A stretch of 64,000 nucleotides of DNA from Kriegella sp965368185 (lineage in GTDB: Bacteria; Bacteroidota; Bacteroidia; Flavobacteriales; Flavobacteriaceae): assembly GCA_965368185.1 (NCBI GenBank), contig CBDULZ010000007.1, positions 25,020 to 89,019 on the forward strand, given 5' to 3'. The notes beneath the pieces are model-generated. The model was not told where the DNA came from, ran no database searches, and worked only from the letters and a program-made list of their open reading frames with translations. Shown here piece by piece: positions 52,894 through 62,035 of this stretch. The translations under genes were made by a program, and so were the position numbers. Within the stretch, counting starts at the first letter, position 1, and each line of letters opens with the position of its first letter.

Positions 52894-55269
52894 ATGAAAA
52901 TGAAAAACGAAAAAGAGTTGCCCTTGGTCCTTCAAGTAAGCTTTGATAAATTATTGAGGTATTATGATGTTATGGCCAAAAGTGAAGATGGGTATTTGGC
53001 AGGAAAGGCTAAGAGAATATTGACTGCCCAGGCGCCATTTCCCGAATTAAGGGACGGCTTTACGGATCTTGCCCTTTTGGAAAAGCATAAAGATGTTATT
53101 AAGTTGATTCTTGAGGATACTTTTCCCGAGCAGCTTACCCATAACGAAATTAAGACTGCTTCCTTACCTTATGAAAATGTAGTTTTTAATTCGACCGATC
53201 GATTTAAAAAAATACTGAAAGAGGCGGGAGAGAATTTTGAGCTTGAAATAGGCGATTTTAACGAAGACATCAATTATATAATGGCCTGTACAGTAATCCT
53301 TAATTTTTATTATGGATTCAACCTTGATTTTAAGCGTCCGTTCTTTTATAATATTCCGGATAGTAAGGGTGTTATGCGGCATTATCGTATTCTTTACAAT
53401 GCCGATTTCATAGATATTATTCCCACGGAAAAAGCAAAGAACCTCGATCAATCCGACGTTGACGAACTTTTGGCCAATTCTGAAAATTTGGACCTCTGGA
53501 AAGAGAAAATACCCCCTAATAGTTTTATTTCAAAGGGTTTTGTCGTTTCCAATATGTTCGATGTGACGGCCGAGCATTCGATATCCGAGATAAAATCGAG
53601 CCTTATTTCCAACAATAAAAGGGGTCAAGAAGGGTTCATGGGAAATGTAAACGGAGTTTTTCGTTCACTTTTTAACCTATCCGGCATACGAACAGGTTTT
53701 ACTGTCTATAACCCTAAGGAAGACGAATTTGAAAGAGTGTATGGCCCAAATATGCAGAGTTTCCTTTTACAAGACAAGGATAACAAATCGTGTAAAGATG
53801 CTTTATGCCAAGCTTGCTATAAAAAGCTATTAAAAGACAATACATATTTTGCCATTTCAAATGTTGAGAAGTATTTTGAGATGTCGGGAGGGACTGCACC
53901 CTATAAAAACTTAAAGGAACAAGGAATTAAAAGTGCGATTTTTGCGCCTATAGCGGAAAATGGCGAGTTATTGGGAGTTATGGAATTGGTTTCAGAAAAA
54001 ACCAATGAACTCAATAGTATCAATGCCCAGAAGTTAGATGATGTAATGCCTTTTATTGTTGCGGCGGTTCGACGTTCCAAGATAGAGGAAGAAAATCTCA
54101 TTGATGCCGTTATTCAACATGAGTGCACAACAGTGCACTCATCTGTACTATGGAAATTTGAGGAAGAAGCCAAAAAATTCATTGTTGAAGAATTGAAAGG
54201 TGGGCAGCCTTCTTTTAAGGAAATCGTTTTTAATGATGTGTATCCTCTATATGGACAAATCGATATAAAAAATTCTTCGCAGGCCAGAAATTTTGCTATT
54301 CAACGCGATTTAATGATTCAACTTTCAGAAATCAACGATGTTCTGACCGTTGCTTGGCAAAAAAATAAATTGCCTATCTATGAGGAATTAATTTTCAGGG
54401 TAAACAATCATATTGACGACATAAAGGAAACATTACATACGAATAGCGAGCAAGCCATTTTTGATTTTGTAAAAAACGAAGTCGTACCAGTTTTCGAACA
54501 TTTGAAAAAAACGGATGCAGAACTGGGAAAAAATGTGCTCGGCTATGAGTCTAATATTGATATGGGAACCGATTCATATTATGACCATCGTCGCAATTAT
54601 GACGAAAGTGTGATGCGAATAAATAGAAAGCTTGCAGCCGTAATCGATAAAAAACAAGAAAGTGCCCAGGCCATGTACCCGCATTATTTTGAACGCTACA
54701 AGACCGATGGGGTAGAACACAATGCCTATATCGGCGACTCTATTACCGGGGAACGAGAGTTCGATCAATTATATCTACGTAATCTAAGATTGTGGCAGCT
54801 ACAGGTTATGTGCGAAATGGAAAATGTACATTATAATTTGAAACCTGAACTTCCTGTGCCATTAGATGTGGCCTCCCTGATATTGGTTTACAATACCTCA
54901 CTGTCCATTCGTTTTCGAATGGATGAAAAGCGGTTTGATGTAGACGGTACTTATAATGCCCGTTATGAGATAATTAAAAAACGCATTGATAAATCACATA
55001 TAAAAGGTACCAATGAACGATTGACCCAACCGGGTAAAATGGTTGTGGTATATTCCCAGAAAAATGACGAACTCGAGTATTTGCGCTATATCAAATTTTT
55101 AAAGTCGAAAGGCTATTTCGATGGAAAAATCGAAATTGTTGATTTGGAAGGCCTACAAGGGGTGTCGGGTTTAAAAGCGATTCGTGCCAACATTTTGTAT
55201 CGGCCAAAAAATAAGCCTTCAGAAAAAACATACACCTATCAAGAGCTTATAGAGGAAATTCGGTCTTAG
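52894..55269 (+). CDS. large GAF-domain protein with a cysteine cluster
   Basis: The 791-residue soluble protein has a GAF domain at about residues 235-395, including FRSLFNLSGIRTGFTVYNP and IFAPIAENGELLGVMELVS. A cluster of Cys at 300, 305 and 308 (KSCKDALCQACYK) lies within it and could bind a metal or [Fe-S] cluster. Flanking helical regions are unfamiliar; there is no DNA-binding, kinase or cyclase motif. It ends overlapping the convergent HD-PycTM gene by 4 bp. A sensory role is inferred from the GAF domain. Confidence 0.85.
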   Translation: MKMKNEKELPLVLQVSFDKLLRYYDVMAKSEDGYLAGKAKRILTAQAPFPELRDGFTDLALLEKHKDVIKLILEDTFPEQLTHNEIKTASLPYENVVFNSTDRFKKILKEAGENFELEIGDFNEDINYIMACTVILNFYYGFNLDFKRPFFYNIPDSKGVMRHYRILYNADFIDIIPTEKAKNLDQSDVDELLANSENLDLWKEKIPPNSFISKGFVVSNMFDVTAEHSISEIKSSLISNNKRGQEGFMGNVNGVFRSLFNLSGIRTGFTVYNPKEDEFERVYGPNMQSFLLQDKDNKSCKDALCQACYKKLLKDNTYFAISNVEKYFEMSGGTAPYKNLKEQGIKSAIFAPIAENGELLGVMELVSEKTNELNSINAQKLDDVMPFIVAAVRRSKIEEENLIDAVIQHECTTVHSSVLWKFEEEAKKFIVEELKGGQPSFKEIVFNDVYPLYGQIDIKNSSQARNFAIQRDLMIQLSEINDVLTVAWQKNKLPIYEELIFRVNNHIDDIKETLHTNSEQAIFDFVKNEVVPVFEHLKKTDAELGKNVLGYESNIDMGTDSYYDHRRNYDESVMRINRKLAAVIDKKQESAQAMYPHYFERYKTDGVEHNAYIGDSITGEREFDQLYLRNLRLWQLQVMCEMENVHYNLKPELPVPLDVASLILVYNTSLSIRFRMDEKRFDVDGTYNARYEIIKKRIDKSHIKGTNERLTQPGKMVVVYSQKNDELEYLRYIKFLKSKGYFDGKIEIVDLEGLQGVSGLKAIRANILYRPKNKPSEKTYTYQELIEEIRS

Positions 55270-56480
55270 GTGGGTAAGTTGATGATCTTTTCTGGACCGA
55301 AATATTTTAATGCCACAAAAAAGGCAATCACAGAAAGAATCATTCCAATCATAAATATGGTATAGGTCCAGCGAAGCAGCTTATACTTTCTGTCAAGAAC
55401 CAAGCCTAAATAATAAAGGTCTTTAGTTAACGAAGAGTAAACATAGGTTTGATCTTTTATTAATTCTTGAATAGCCCATTCATAATCGGCAAGTTTCATT
55501 TTATGAAAATTTCCAAAGAATAACAGATTTACTTTTTTTTGCTCTACGTCCTCCTTAGTGAACTCCCCACTAGTTACATTAGGCCGTGTAGCCAAGATTG
55601 ACATCACCATCGAAACAACACTGAAAATCACAAAAATGACGGCTGGATATATCAGATAATCGTTTGAAGGATTATCCAATTTCGGAACAAGATTGGCCAG
55701 TACCAAGGATATTATGATGGCATTGACAGAAAGCAGAATATTTGCCTTTGTGTCTGCTATGTCACTAAGTTTCAGGTGGTTTCGCATAGTAACACGAAAC
55801 ATAGTTTGAATTCCACGTTCTGGGCTCTTATCTTTGAACTTTGATTTGAATTCGGCTTTTAAGCGCTCTTTTTTTGCTAGTTTTTTGTTTTTCTTTCTAC
55901 CCTTGATAAGGGTTGAAAGATTCTTATCCTTACCTTCTTGCCAATTGTTTTTGGCGTAATCGGTATAAAAACGATGCTCTGTTTGAAACATTTTGATGTT
56001 CGTGTCCCTCCATTCTTTCTGCGAGAAATTCGCGATGCCCAGCAAAGACAGTTCTTCACGTAACATTTCAGAGGTTTCCTCATAGGTGCTGTTCCCGAGA
56101 TGCGAAGCGTCGGCATCCTTTATAATTTCCTCTGATAAATTGGCCGGTTCGTGATAACGTTTGGTAGCTAAAATAAGCTTGCATATGTTATTGATCGCAT
56201 CTTGATCATAGTTATTTTCCGTGAGAAAAGATTGTGCTATAGTACAGCTGGTTTCTTCATGATTGTCAGGTCCTTGGGTGTACCCAGTATCATGCAACCA
56301 TGCCGCTAAAACAAGTGCGTCATTTTCTTTGGCATCTAAGTCATAATAGTCCAGTAATTCTTTAGTATTTTTAACGACTCTTTGGGTATGCCTAAGATTA
56401 TGGTATAAATATTCTGAACCTAATTGGGTTGATAAAAGGTCCGTCACGAATACTTCGGTTTTTTCAATGATGGTCGACAT
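55266..56480 (-). CDS. HD phosphohydrolase fused to a Pycsar-effector-type (PycTM) membrane domain
   Basis: The 404-residue protein has an N-terminal HD domain: LYHNLRHTQRV (H31), AAWLHDTGYTQG (H63-D64), and KDADASHLGN (D124). A Lys-rich linker (about 183-225) follows, then a C-terminal domain starting DIADTKANILLSVNAIIISLVLANLV, with three membrane helices at about 247-265, 275-297 and 370-392. That Asp-x-Lys-Ala-x-x-x-Leu pattern is the mark of the Pycsar transmembrane effector domain. No nucleotide cyclase is adjacent, so a stand-alone regulatory role is possible. Confidence 0.8.
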   Translation of the reverse strand: MSTIIEKTEVFVTDLLSTQLGSEYLYHNLRHTQRVVKNTKELLDYYDLDAKENDALVLAAWLHDTGYTQGPDNHEETSCTIAQSFLTENNYDQDAINNICKLILATKRYHEPANLSEEIIKDADASHLGNSTYEETSEMLREELSLLGIANFSQKEWRDTNIKMFQTEHRFYTDYAKNNWQEGKDKNLSTLIKGRKKNKKLAKKERLKAEFKSKFKDKSPERGIQTMFRVTMRNHLKLSDIADTKANILLSVNAIIISLVLANLVPKLDNPSNDYLIYPAVIFVIFSVVSMVMSILATRPNVTSGEFTKEDVEQKKVNLLFFGNFHKMKLADYEWAIQELIKDQTYVYSSLTKDLYYLGLVLDRKYKLLRWTYTIFMIGMILSVIAFFVALKYFGPEKIINLPT

Positions 56481-56527
56481 ACAATGCTTTTATAGGTTCC
56501 AAAATACGAAATTTCATTGCCAACAAT

Positions 56528-59500
56528 ATGATTGAACAAAAACATTTTTTGCTCATTGCATCAATTTTTTTACTTTTTACAGGCTGCGCCACTATAAAGA
56601 CCAAATATATTGATACTGCCAGTGTGGAAGATAGGGAGTCTGATAAAGAAGTTGCGCATACATTTTATCTTATAGGTGACGCCGGTTTGTCTCCCATGGG
56701 AGAAATGAATACAGTATTGAAAATTTTTAAAAATAAATTGGAAAAGGCCGACAAAAATAGCACGGCTATTTTTTTGGGAGATAATATCTATCCGGCTGGG
56801 CTCCCCGACCCAAAAGATTCTACTGTCGCCTATCGTACGGCTAAAAATCATTTAGATGCCCAACTCAAAACGCTGGAAGAATTTAAAGGAAAGCCCTTGT
56901 TTATACCTGGAAACCATGACTGGTATACCGAAGGGTTGATCGGACTCGAAAGGCAGCAAAAATACATCCAAAAACAATTAAAGAGCAAAGAAGTATTTTT
57001 TCCTGAAGATGGTTGTCCAATTGAAACCATTGAGGTCAGTGACAAGGTTGCAATTATCGTAATAGACACCGAATGGTACTTGACCAATTGGGATAAACGT
57101 CCTGACATTAATGACAAATGCGATATCAAAAGTAGGGATAAGTTTTGGCTAGAGTTAGAAGATGAAATTAAAGATAATAGACAAAGAACAACGATAATCG
57201 CCATGCACCACCCTATGTTCAGCTATGGGCCGCACGGTGGCCAATATCCGGTAAAAAGACATTTTTATCCTAAGGGAAAAATTGGGCCTTTGCCTGTCTT
57301 GGGTTCTTTTATTAACCTTTTGCGAAGAACAACAGGTGCCTCGATAGCTGATATGCAGAATAAGCGATACACCGAACTCAAGAAGAAACTGGTGACTTTG
57401 GCGCAGTTTTCGGAAAAAGTGATTATTGCCTCGGGCCATGAGCATAGCCTTCAATATATTGTGGAAGACAACACACCCCAGATAGTCAGTGGGTCAGGGG
57501 CAAAATCAGGGGCTACCAGATTGCTGAACGGCAGTAAATTTTCAACAGGAAGAAAGGGTTATGCAATGCTGGAAGTATACAAAGATGGCTCTTCGATGGT
57601 GCGTTACTATGGGGTAGGCAGCGCAGAAAATGAGGAATTTCTTTTTGGAACCGATGTTCTACCTCCAGATCGAAGTTTGAACATGGAGAAGTATGAAGAT
57701 TCTTTTCCACAGGAAGTAGAAGCATCTATCTATACAGATGAGGAAACCGATAAAACAGGGGTTTTCAAGAGTATTTGGGGAAAACGTTATCGAAAGTATT
57801 ATAGCACAAAGGTAACTGCCCCAACAGTGCGCCTTGACACCTTATTTGGAGGATTAGTACCTGTCAGCAAAGGTGGCGGACATCAATCAAAATCCCTTCG
57901 GTTGCGTCATAAAAGTGGTAAAGAGTATGTTATGCGAGCCCTTCGAAAAGAGGCAGAACTCTATCTGCAATCCATGGCTTTCCAGGATCAATTTGTTATG
58001 GATGAATTAGAGGACACCTATACCCTTAAACTATTACAAGATTTTTACACAGGCTCACACCCTTATGCCCCGTTTATTGTAGGTCCGTTGTCAGATGCCA
58101 TCGGTATTTACCATACCAATCCGGTATTGTATTATGTACCCAAACAAACGGCATTGGAAGACTTTAATACTGATTTTGGCAACGAACTATATATGATTGA
58201 AGAGCATGCCGGGGATGGTCATGGCGACTTGGAGAGTTTTGGTTTTGCGAATGAACTTAAAAGCACCGATAGTATGTTGGAAGATTTAAGGGACGACGAA
58301 AAGTATGATGTTGATGCTGAATTGTATCTAAGGGCAAGGTTATTCGATATGGTCTTGGGTGATTGGGACCGGCATGTCGATCAATGGCGTTGGGCGGAAT
58401 TCAAGGATGATAAAATTGGTAAAATAATCTACAAACCCGTACCAAGGGATAGGGATCAGGTCTTTTCCATTATGGGAGATGGGGCTTTGATGAATTTGGC
58501 TACCCGGATAGTCCCCGGATTGCGATTGATGGAGGGTTTTAATAAAGAAATCAGAAGCGTTAAGGGATTCAATTCTTCGCCCAAAACATATGTTTTAGAC
58601 ATGGCATTGTTAAGCGAAACTACAAGGGAGCAATGGTTGGGCCAAGCGAAAATCATACAAGAGAATTTGACCAGAGAAGTTATTGAGAAGGCTTTTGAAT
58701 TATTCCCTGAGGAGGTTATGGATGCTACTGTTACCCAAATCGAAGATATACTTTTATCTCGAATTGCGAATGTTAGAGAAACAGCATTGGAATATTATAA
58801 CGTTATGAACAAATATGCCGTAGTAGCTGGTACTGATAAAGATGATTGGGTCGTCGTCAACCGTCTCAGCACAGGTGAAACAGAGGTTAAAGTATATCGG
58901 AATATCGGAGGAAAGAAAGAAAAGCTCTTTTTTAACAAAAAATTCGATAAGGCCAGTACGAAAGAAATCTGGATCTACGGTCTTGATGATGATGATCGCT
59001 TTGTAGTCGAGGGTGAGGCCGATAGTGCCATAAAAGTCAGGTTGGTAGGAGGCCAGAACGAGGATATTTATGAAATTAAAAATGGGTACCGGGTTAATAT
59101 TTACGAGTACAAAGACAAGGGTGATACTATAGTAAATAGGGCAGGTGCAAAAGTAAGGCTGACAAATGATTATGAGGTGAATACCTATCTCCCGCTGAAA
59201 CTGCGAAATTCTGTCAATCAGACCATACCGACCATTGGGTTTAACCCTGATGATGGTATGAAAATAGGGCTAGTCAATACATATACCTACAATGGTTTTC
59301 GACAGAACCCATTTACTGAACGACATATTGTAAATGCAGCCTTTTATTTCGCTACCAGTGGAGTCGACATTAAATATACCGGCGAGTTCGCCAACCTTTT
59401 TGATAATTGGAACTTTGAATTGGAAGGACGTTTTACCAGTCCGAATTTCGCGATCAATTTTTTTGGTTTTGGAAATGAAACCGAAAACTTAGATGATGAA

Positions 59501-60250
59501 TTGGATCTCGATTATAACCGTGTACGCCTAAGAAACATTAAACTGGCACCGGCCTTGGTGTGGAGGGGCCAGCTAGGGGCAAAATTCAAAACGTCAATTT
59601 CGTATGAGATTATCGATGTCGAAGAAACCGACAATCGCTTTATAAACACTTTTTACCTGCAGAACGGGGAAGAAAGCCGAGAGCAATTCTTAGGGGTTGA
59701 TGCGGTCTATAGTTATAAAAATAGTGATAATGCAGCTTTTCCCACCATGGGAATGGCAACCGACGTACAAATTGGTTATAAGAGAAATACAGGTTCCATG
59801 GGACAAGATTTTGGTTACGTGGTGCCGAGCCTCTCTTTTGATTATAAATTGGTACCTAGTGGGAGATTGGTGCTGGCTTCAAAATGGAAGGCGCATTTTA
59901 CACTGGGTGATGGATATGAATTTTATCAGGGTGCGAGTATCGGTGGAATCGATGGTCTTCGTGGATTTCGAAACCAACGCTTTACCGGGAAAAAGGCATA
60001 CTACCAGAATACCGATATAAGATATAGCCTTCGCAAAATGAGAACTAGCATATTGCCTACGGCTTTCGGTATGTACGGAGGTTTTGATTATGGAAGGGTA
60101 TGGCTCCCAAATGAAGATTCGAACAAATGGCATACCTCGTATGGTGGAGGTTTCTTTTTAAACATGGCAGATATTATCTCGGCCAGGGCAGCACTATTTT
60201 ATTCCGACGATGGGCCACGATTTTCATTCGGGCTCGGGTTCGGGTTTTGA
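56528..60250 (+). CDS. lipoprotein with metallophosphatase, kinase-like region and Omp85-type barrel
   Basis: The 1240-residue protein starts with a lipobox (LFTGCAT, C20). Residues about 45-350 are a calcineurin-like phosphatase: D51, GDN 84-86, GNHD 128-131, HHP 227-229 and GHEH 303-306. The middle has a Gly-rich GGG at 449-451, YVMRALRKE at 467-475, GDWDRHVDQW at 611-620 and PRDRDQ at 639-644, resembling the catalytic loop and metal-binding Asp of atypical kinases. The C-terminal 300 residues form a barrel with LRGF at 1144-1147 and a terminal Phe, typical of BamA/Omp85 proteins. Confidence 0.85.
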   Translation: MIEQKHFLLIASIFLLFTGCATIKTKYIDTASVEDRESDKEVAHTFYLIGDAGLSPMGEMNTVLKIFKNKLEKADKNSTAIFLGDNIYPAGLPDPKDSTVAYRTAKNHLDAQLKTLEEFKGKPLFIPGNHDWYTEGLIGLERQQKYIQKQLKSKEVFFPEDGCPIETIEVSDKVAIIVIDTEWYLTNWDKRPDINDKCDIKSRDKFWLELEDEIKDNRQRTTIIAMHHPMFSYGPHGGQYPVKRHFYPKGKIGPLPVLGSFINLLRRTTGASIADMQNKRYTELKKKLVTLAQFSEKVIIASGHEHSLQYIVEDNTPQIVSGSGAKSGATRLLNGSKFSTGRKGYAMLEVYKDGSSMVRYYGVGSAENEEFLFGTDVLPPDRSLNMEKYEDSFPQEVEASIYTDEETDKTGVFKSIWGKRYRKYYSTKVTAPTVRLDTLFGGLVPVSKGGGHQSKSLRLRHKSGKEYVMRALRKEAELYLQSMAFQDQFVMDELEDTYTLKLLQDFYTGSHPYAPFIVGPLSDAIGIYHTNPVLYYVPKQTALEDFNTDFGNELYMIEEHAGDGHGDLESFGFANELKSTDSMLEDLRDDEKYDVDAELYLRARLFDMVLGDWDRHVDQWRWAEFKDDKIGKIIYKPVPRDRDQVFSIMGDGALMNLATRIVPGLRLMEGFNKEIRSVKGFNSSPKTYVLDMALLSETTREQWLGQAKIIQENLTREVIEKAFELFPEEVMDATVTQIEDILLSRIANVRETALEYYNVMNKYAVVAGTDKDDWVVVNRLSTGETEVKVYRNIGGKKEKLFFNKKFDKASTKEIWIYGLDDDDRFVVEGEADSAIKVRLVGGQNEDIYEIKNGYRVNIYEYKDKGDTIVNRAGAKVRLTNDYEVNTYLPLKLRNSVNQTIPTIGFNPDDGMKIGLVNTYTYNGFRQNPFTERHIVNAAFYFATSGVDIKYTGEFANLFDNWNFELEGRFTSPNFAINFFGFGNETENLDDELDLDYNRVRLRNIKLAPALVWRGQLGAKFKTSISYEIIDVEETDNRFINTFYLQNGEESREQFLGVDAVYSYKNSDNAAFPTMGMATDVQIGYKRNTGSMGQDFGYVVPSLSFDYKLVPSGRLVLASKWKAHFTLGDGYEFYQGASIGGIDGLRGFRNQRFTGKKAYYQNTDIRYSLRKMRTSILPTAFGMYGGFDYGRVWLPNEDSNKWHTSYGGGFFLNMADIISARAALFYSDDGPRFSFGLGFGF

Positions 60251-60311
60251 TTCATGTTTTACTTCGGTATTTTATTGAAAAGGAGTGAATTGTTTTTTGA
60301 ACTAGCGGGAA

Positions 60312-61139
60312 TTAGTTTTTTATCCTAAAGGAATATAGGTTTCTTCCTGTATTGCCGCGTTCCTCATCTGAGAGTAATAAGGTGTTTTCATCCATAAAAC
60401 AAATCGATTCCAATTGGGTGGTGGCCTCTAAATCGATAGTTTTCATTTTTCCTTGAGAAAAATCATCGGAAGCAAAATCGGTGAATATCCAAAGCTTTCC
60501 ATAGCCCAAAATAGCAATGGTTTTGCCATCAGGCGAGATGTCTGCTGCCGTTACTTCACAAACACCCACATCATCACAAGGTGTAAATTTTCCTATAAAG
60601 GTAGCATCATAATCGCCCTTCTGCGCCGGAACTTTGTAGATTTGGGCCTCGCCCGTAAAAGGTCGTGCCCTGTCTTTGGTAATGATGTATATAAAGTTCT
60701 TATGGTAAAAAATGGCTTCTGATCCAAAAATCTTTTTATCAGAAAAATAAAAATTAATTTTCTCGGCGTCGATTTTATTTCCTTTTTCGGTTTGCGGATT
60801 TGGGAGTTTGTAAATGGTCAATTCGTTTCGCTTACCGTTATTGTTTCCCGTGTCGGCTATATAAACATTTCCTTTTTCGTCTCTTGCCAGATCTTCCCAA
60901 TCTTCATTCTTGGCATTTTCGACTTTGAGTTCGTCCAATAATTTACCATGGAAATCGGTTTTATATAATTTATCGGGATTGCCCTTGTCAAGAATAACCC
61001 AAAGTGTGGAATCGTTATTATATATGATTCCGGAGTTTTCTTTCAGTTTTGTCGGGAGCTTGGTGACAAAGGTGAGCTGTCCGTAATTCGAACAACTTGA
61101 TAAAAAGAGCGTGGATATTAAAAAAAATATTTTTCGCAT
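60312..61139 (-). CDS. beta-propeller-like lipoprotein
   Basis: The 275-residue protein has a lipobox (TLFLSSCSNYG, Cys near residue 16) and repeated short beta-rich units with SGIIYNNDSTLWVILDKGN, NVYIADTGNNNGKRN and ADISPDGKTIAILGYGKLWIF, the signature of NHL/SMP-30-like propellers. It is probably surface- or periplasm-facing. It lies 5 nt from the downstream end of a membrane-anchored neighbour. The substrate or partner is unknown. Confidence 0.8.
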   Translation of the reverse strand: MRKIFFLISTLFLSSCSNYGQLTFVTKLPTKLKENSGIIYNNDSTLWVILDKGNPDKLYKTDFHGKLLDELKVENAKNEDWEDLARDEKGNVYIADTGNNNGKRNELTIYKLPNPQTEKGNKIDAEKINFYFSDKKIFGSEAIFYHKNFIYIITKDRARPFTGEAQIYKVPAQKGDYDATFIGKFTPCDDVGVCEVTAADISPDGKTIAILGYGKLWIFTDFASDDFSQGKMKTIDLEATTQLESICFMDENTLLLSDEERGNTGRNLYSFRIKN

Positions 61140-61144
61140 TTGTT

Positions 61145-62035
61145 CTATTCTTTCAAGGGCATAAATATTTCGGCTTTCCAGTTCAGTTCATTGCCGCCCA
61201 AATTAGGATTGCTATAAAATAACTCCACTGGCTTTTTATCGACCTTATAACCATTCTTATCAGCATAGTCGAGCAAGGCGTACCAAGCCCGGTCGGAGGT
61301 AATGTAATTTCCGTTATAAATGGCCTTAACCCCCTTTCCGCCGTTAAATTGTTTGTACTGAATGGTTATGTGTTGCGGTAGGGAATCTGATTTTATAATG
61401 GGGTAGCAAAAATTGTAGTGAATACTGTCGGTTTGCATATTCCACTTTGTAACTTCGACAAATGGCCTTCCGTTTGGTTGAATATCGCTTTTTAAAATCA
61501 ATTGATCTAACATGGCGTAATTTCGCATCATTCCCATGGCTTTTTCCGGTTGCTTCCCACTTAGCGCTACATAAGCGGAATAACTGGCCGGGATACTATC
61601 CAAACCAACAATTGTGACCTTAAAATTTTTAATGTGCTCTTTTAATTTGGTATTAAAGTCTAAAAGTGTTTTTCTAGTGCGCTTTTCAAAATCGGTATCA
61701 GAAAAGGGAATTTGTAGTTTATTCTGTAAGCTGTTGTTGACGTCTTTTATGAAAACGTGGATTTCAGAGGTAGAATCACTCAGTGCTTCGATTTCCCATT
61801 GGTACGAAAACACCGAATCATTGAATATAATTTGTTGCCTTAAATGATTGAGATTGCCCTGTTCCGTAAATCGGGAGTCCTTTAAAGAAGCCTCCCACAT
61901 TTTTATTGACTGGTTTATGGTTCCTGGAAAAGTGTTTGCCTTGATGCTTGCGGAATAATCGTAGGGCCTGATAAAAAGATACCAAAGAATGGCAATCGAG
62001 GCTATAACCGCAATAAGCGAGGCAATTTTTTTCAT
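61145..62035 (-). CDS. membrane-anchored protein with SRPBCC-like and GyrI-like halves
   Basis: The 296-residue protein has one N-terminal membrane helix (IASLIAVIASIAILWYLFI). The N-terminal half, with PGTINQSIKMWEASLKDSRF, resembles a helix-grip SRPBCC fold; the C-terminal half, with YNGNYITSDRAWYALLDYADKNGYKVDKKPVELFYSNPN, resembles the GyrI-like small-molecule-binding domain. It is predicted to sit in the inner membrane facing the periplasm. It follows the haloperoxidase-like gene directly. The fold calls are moderate-confidence. Confidence 0.7.
   Translation of the reverse strand: MKKIASLIAVIASIAILWYLFIRPYDYSASIKANTFPGTINQSIKMWEASLKDSRFTEQGNLNHLRQQIIFNDSVFSYQWEIEALSDSTSEIHVFIKDVNNSLQNKLQIPFSDTDFEKRTRKTLLDFNTKLKEHIKNFKVTIVGLDSIPASYSAYVALSGKQPEKAMGMMRNYAMLDQLILKSDIQPNGRPFVEVTKWNMQTDSIHYNFCYPIIKSDSLPQHITIQYKQFNGGKGVKAIYNGNYITSDRAWYALLDYADKNGYKVDKKPVELFYSNPNLGGNELNWKAEIFMPLKE

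Noticed and set aside
55266..56480. A complete Pycsar defence operon
   Set aside because: The PycTM-like domain is present, but no nucleotide cyclase gene occurs in the window and the neighbours are not typical defence genes, so a full anti-phage system is not claimed.
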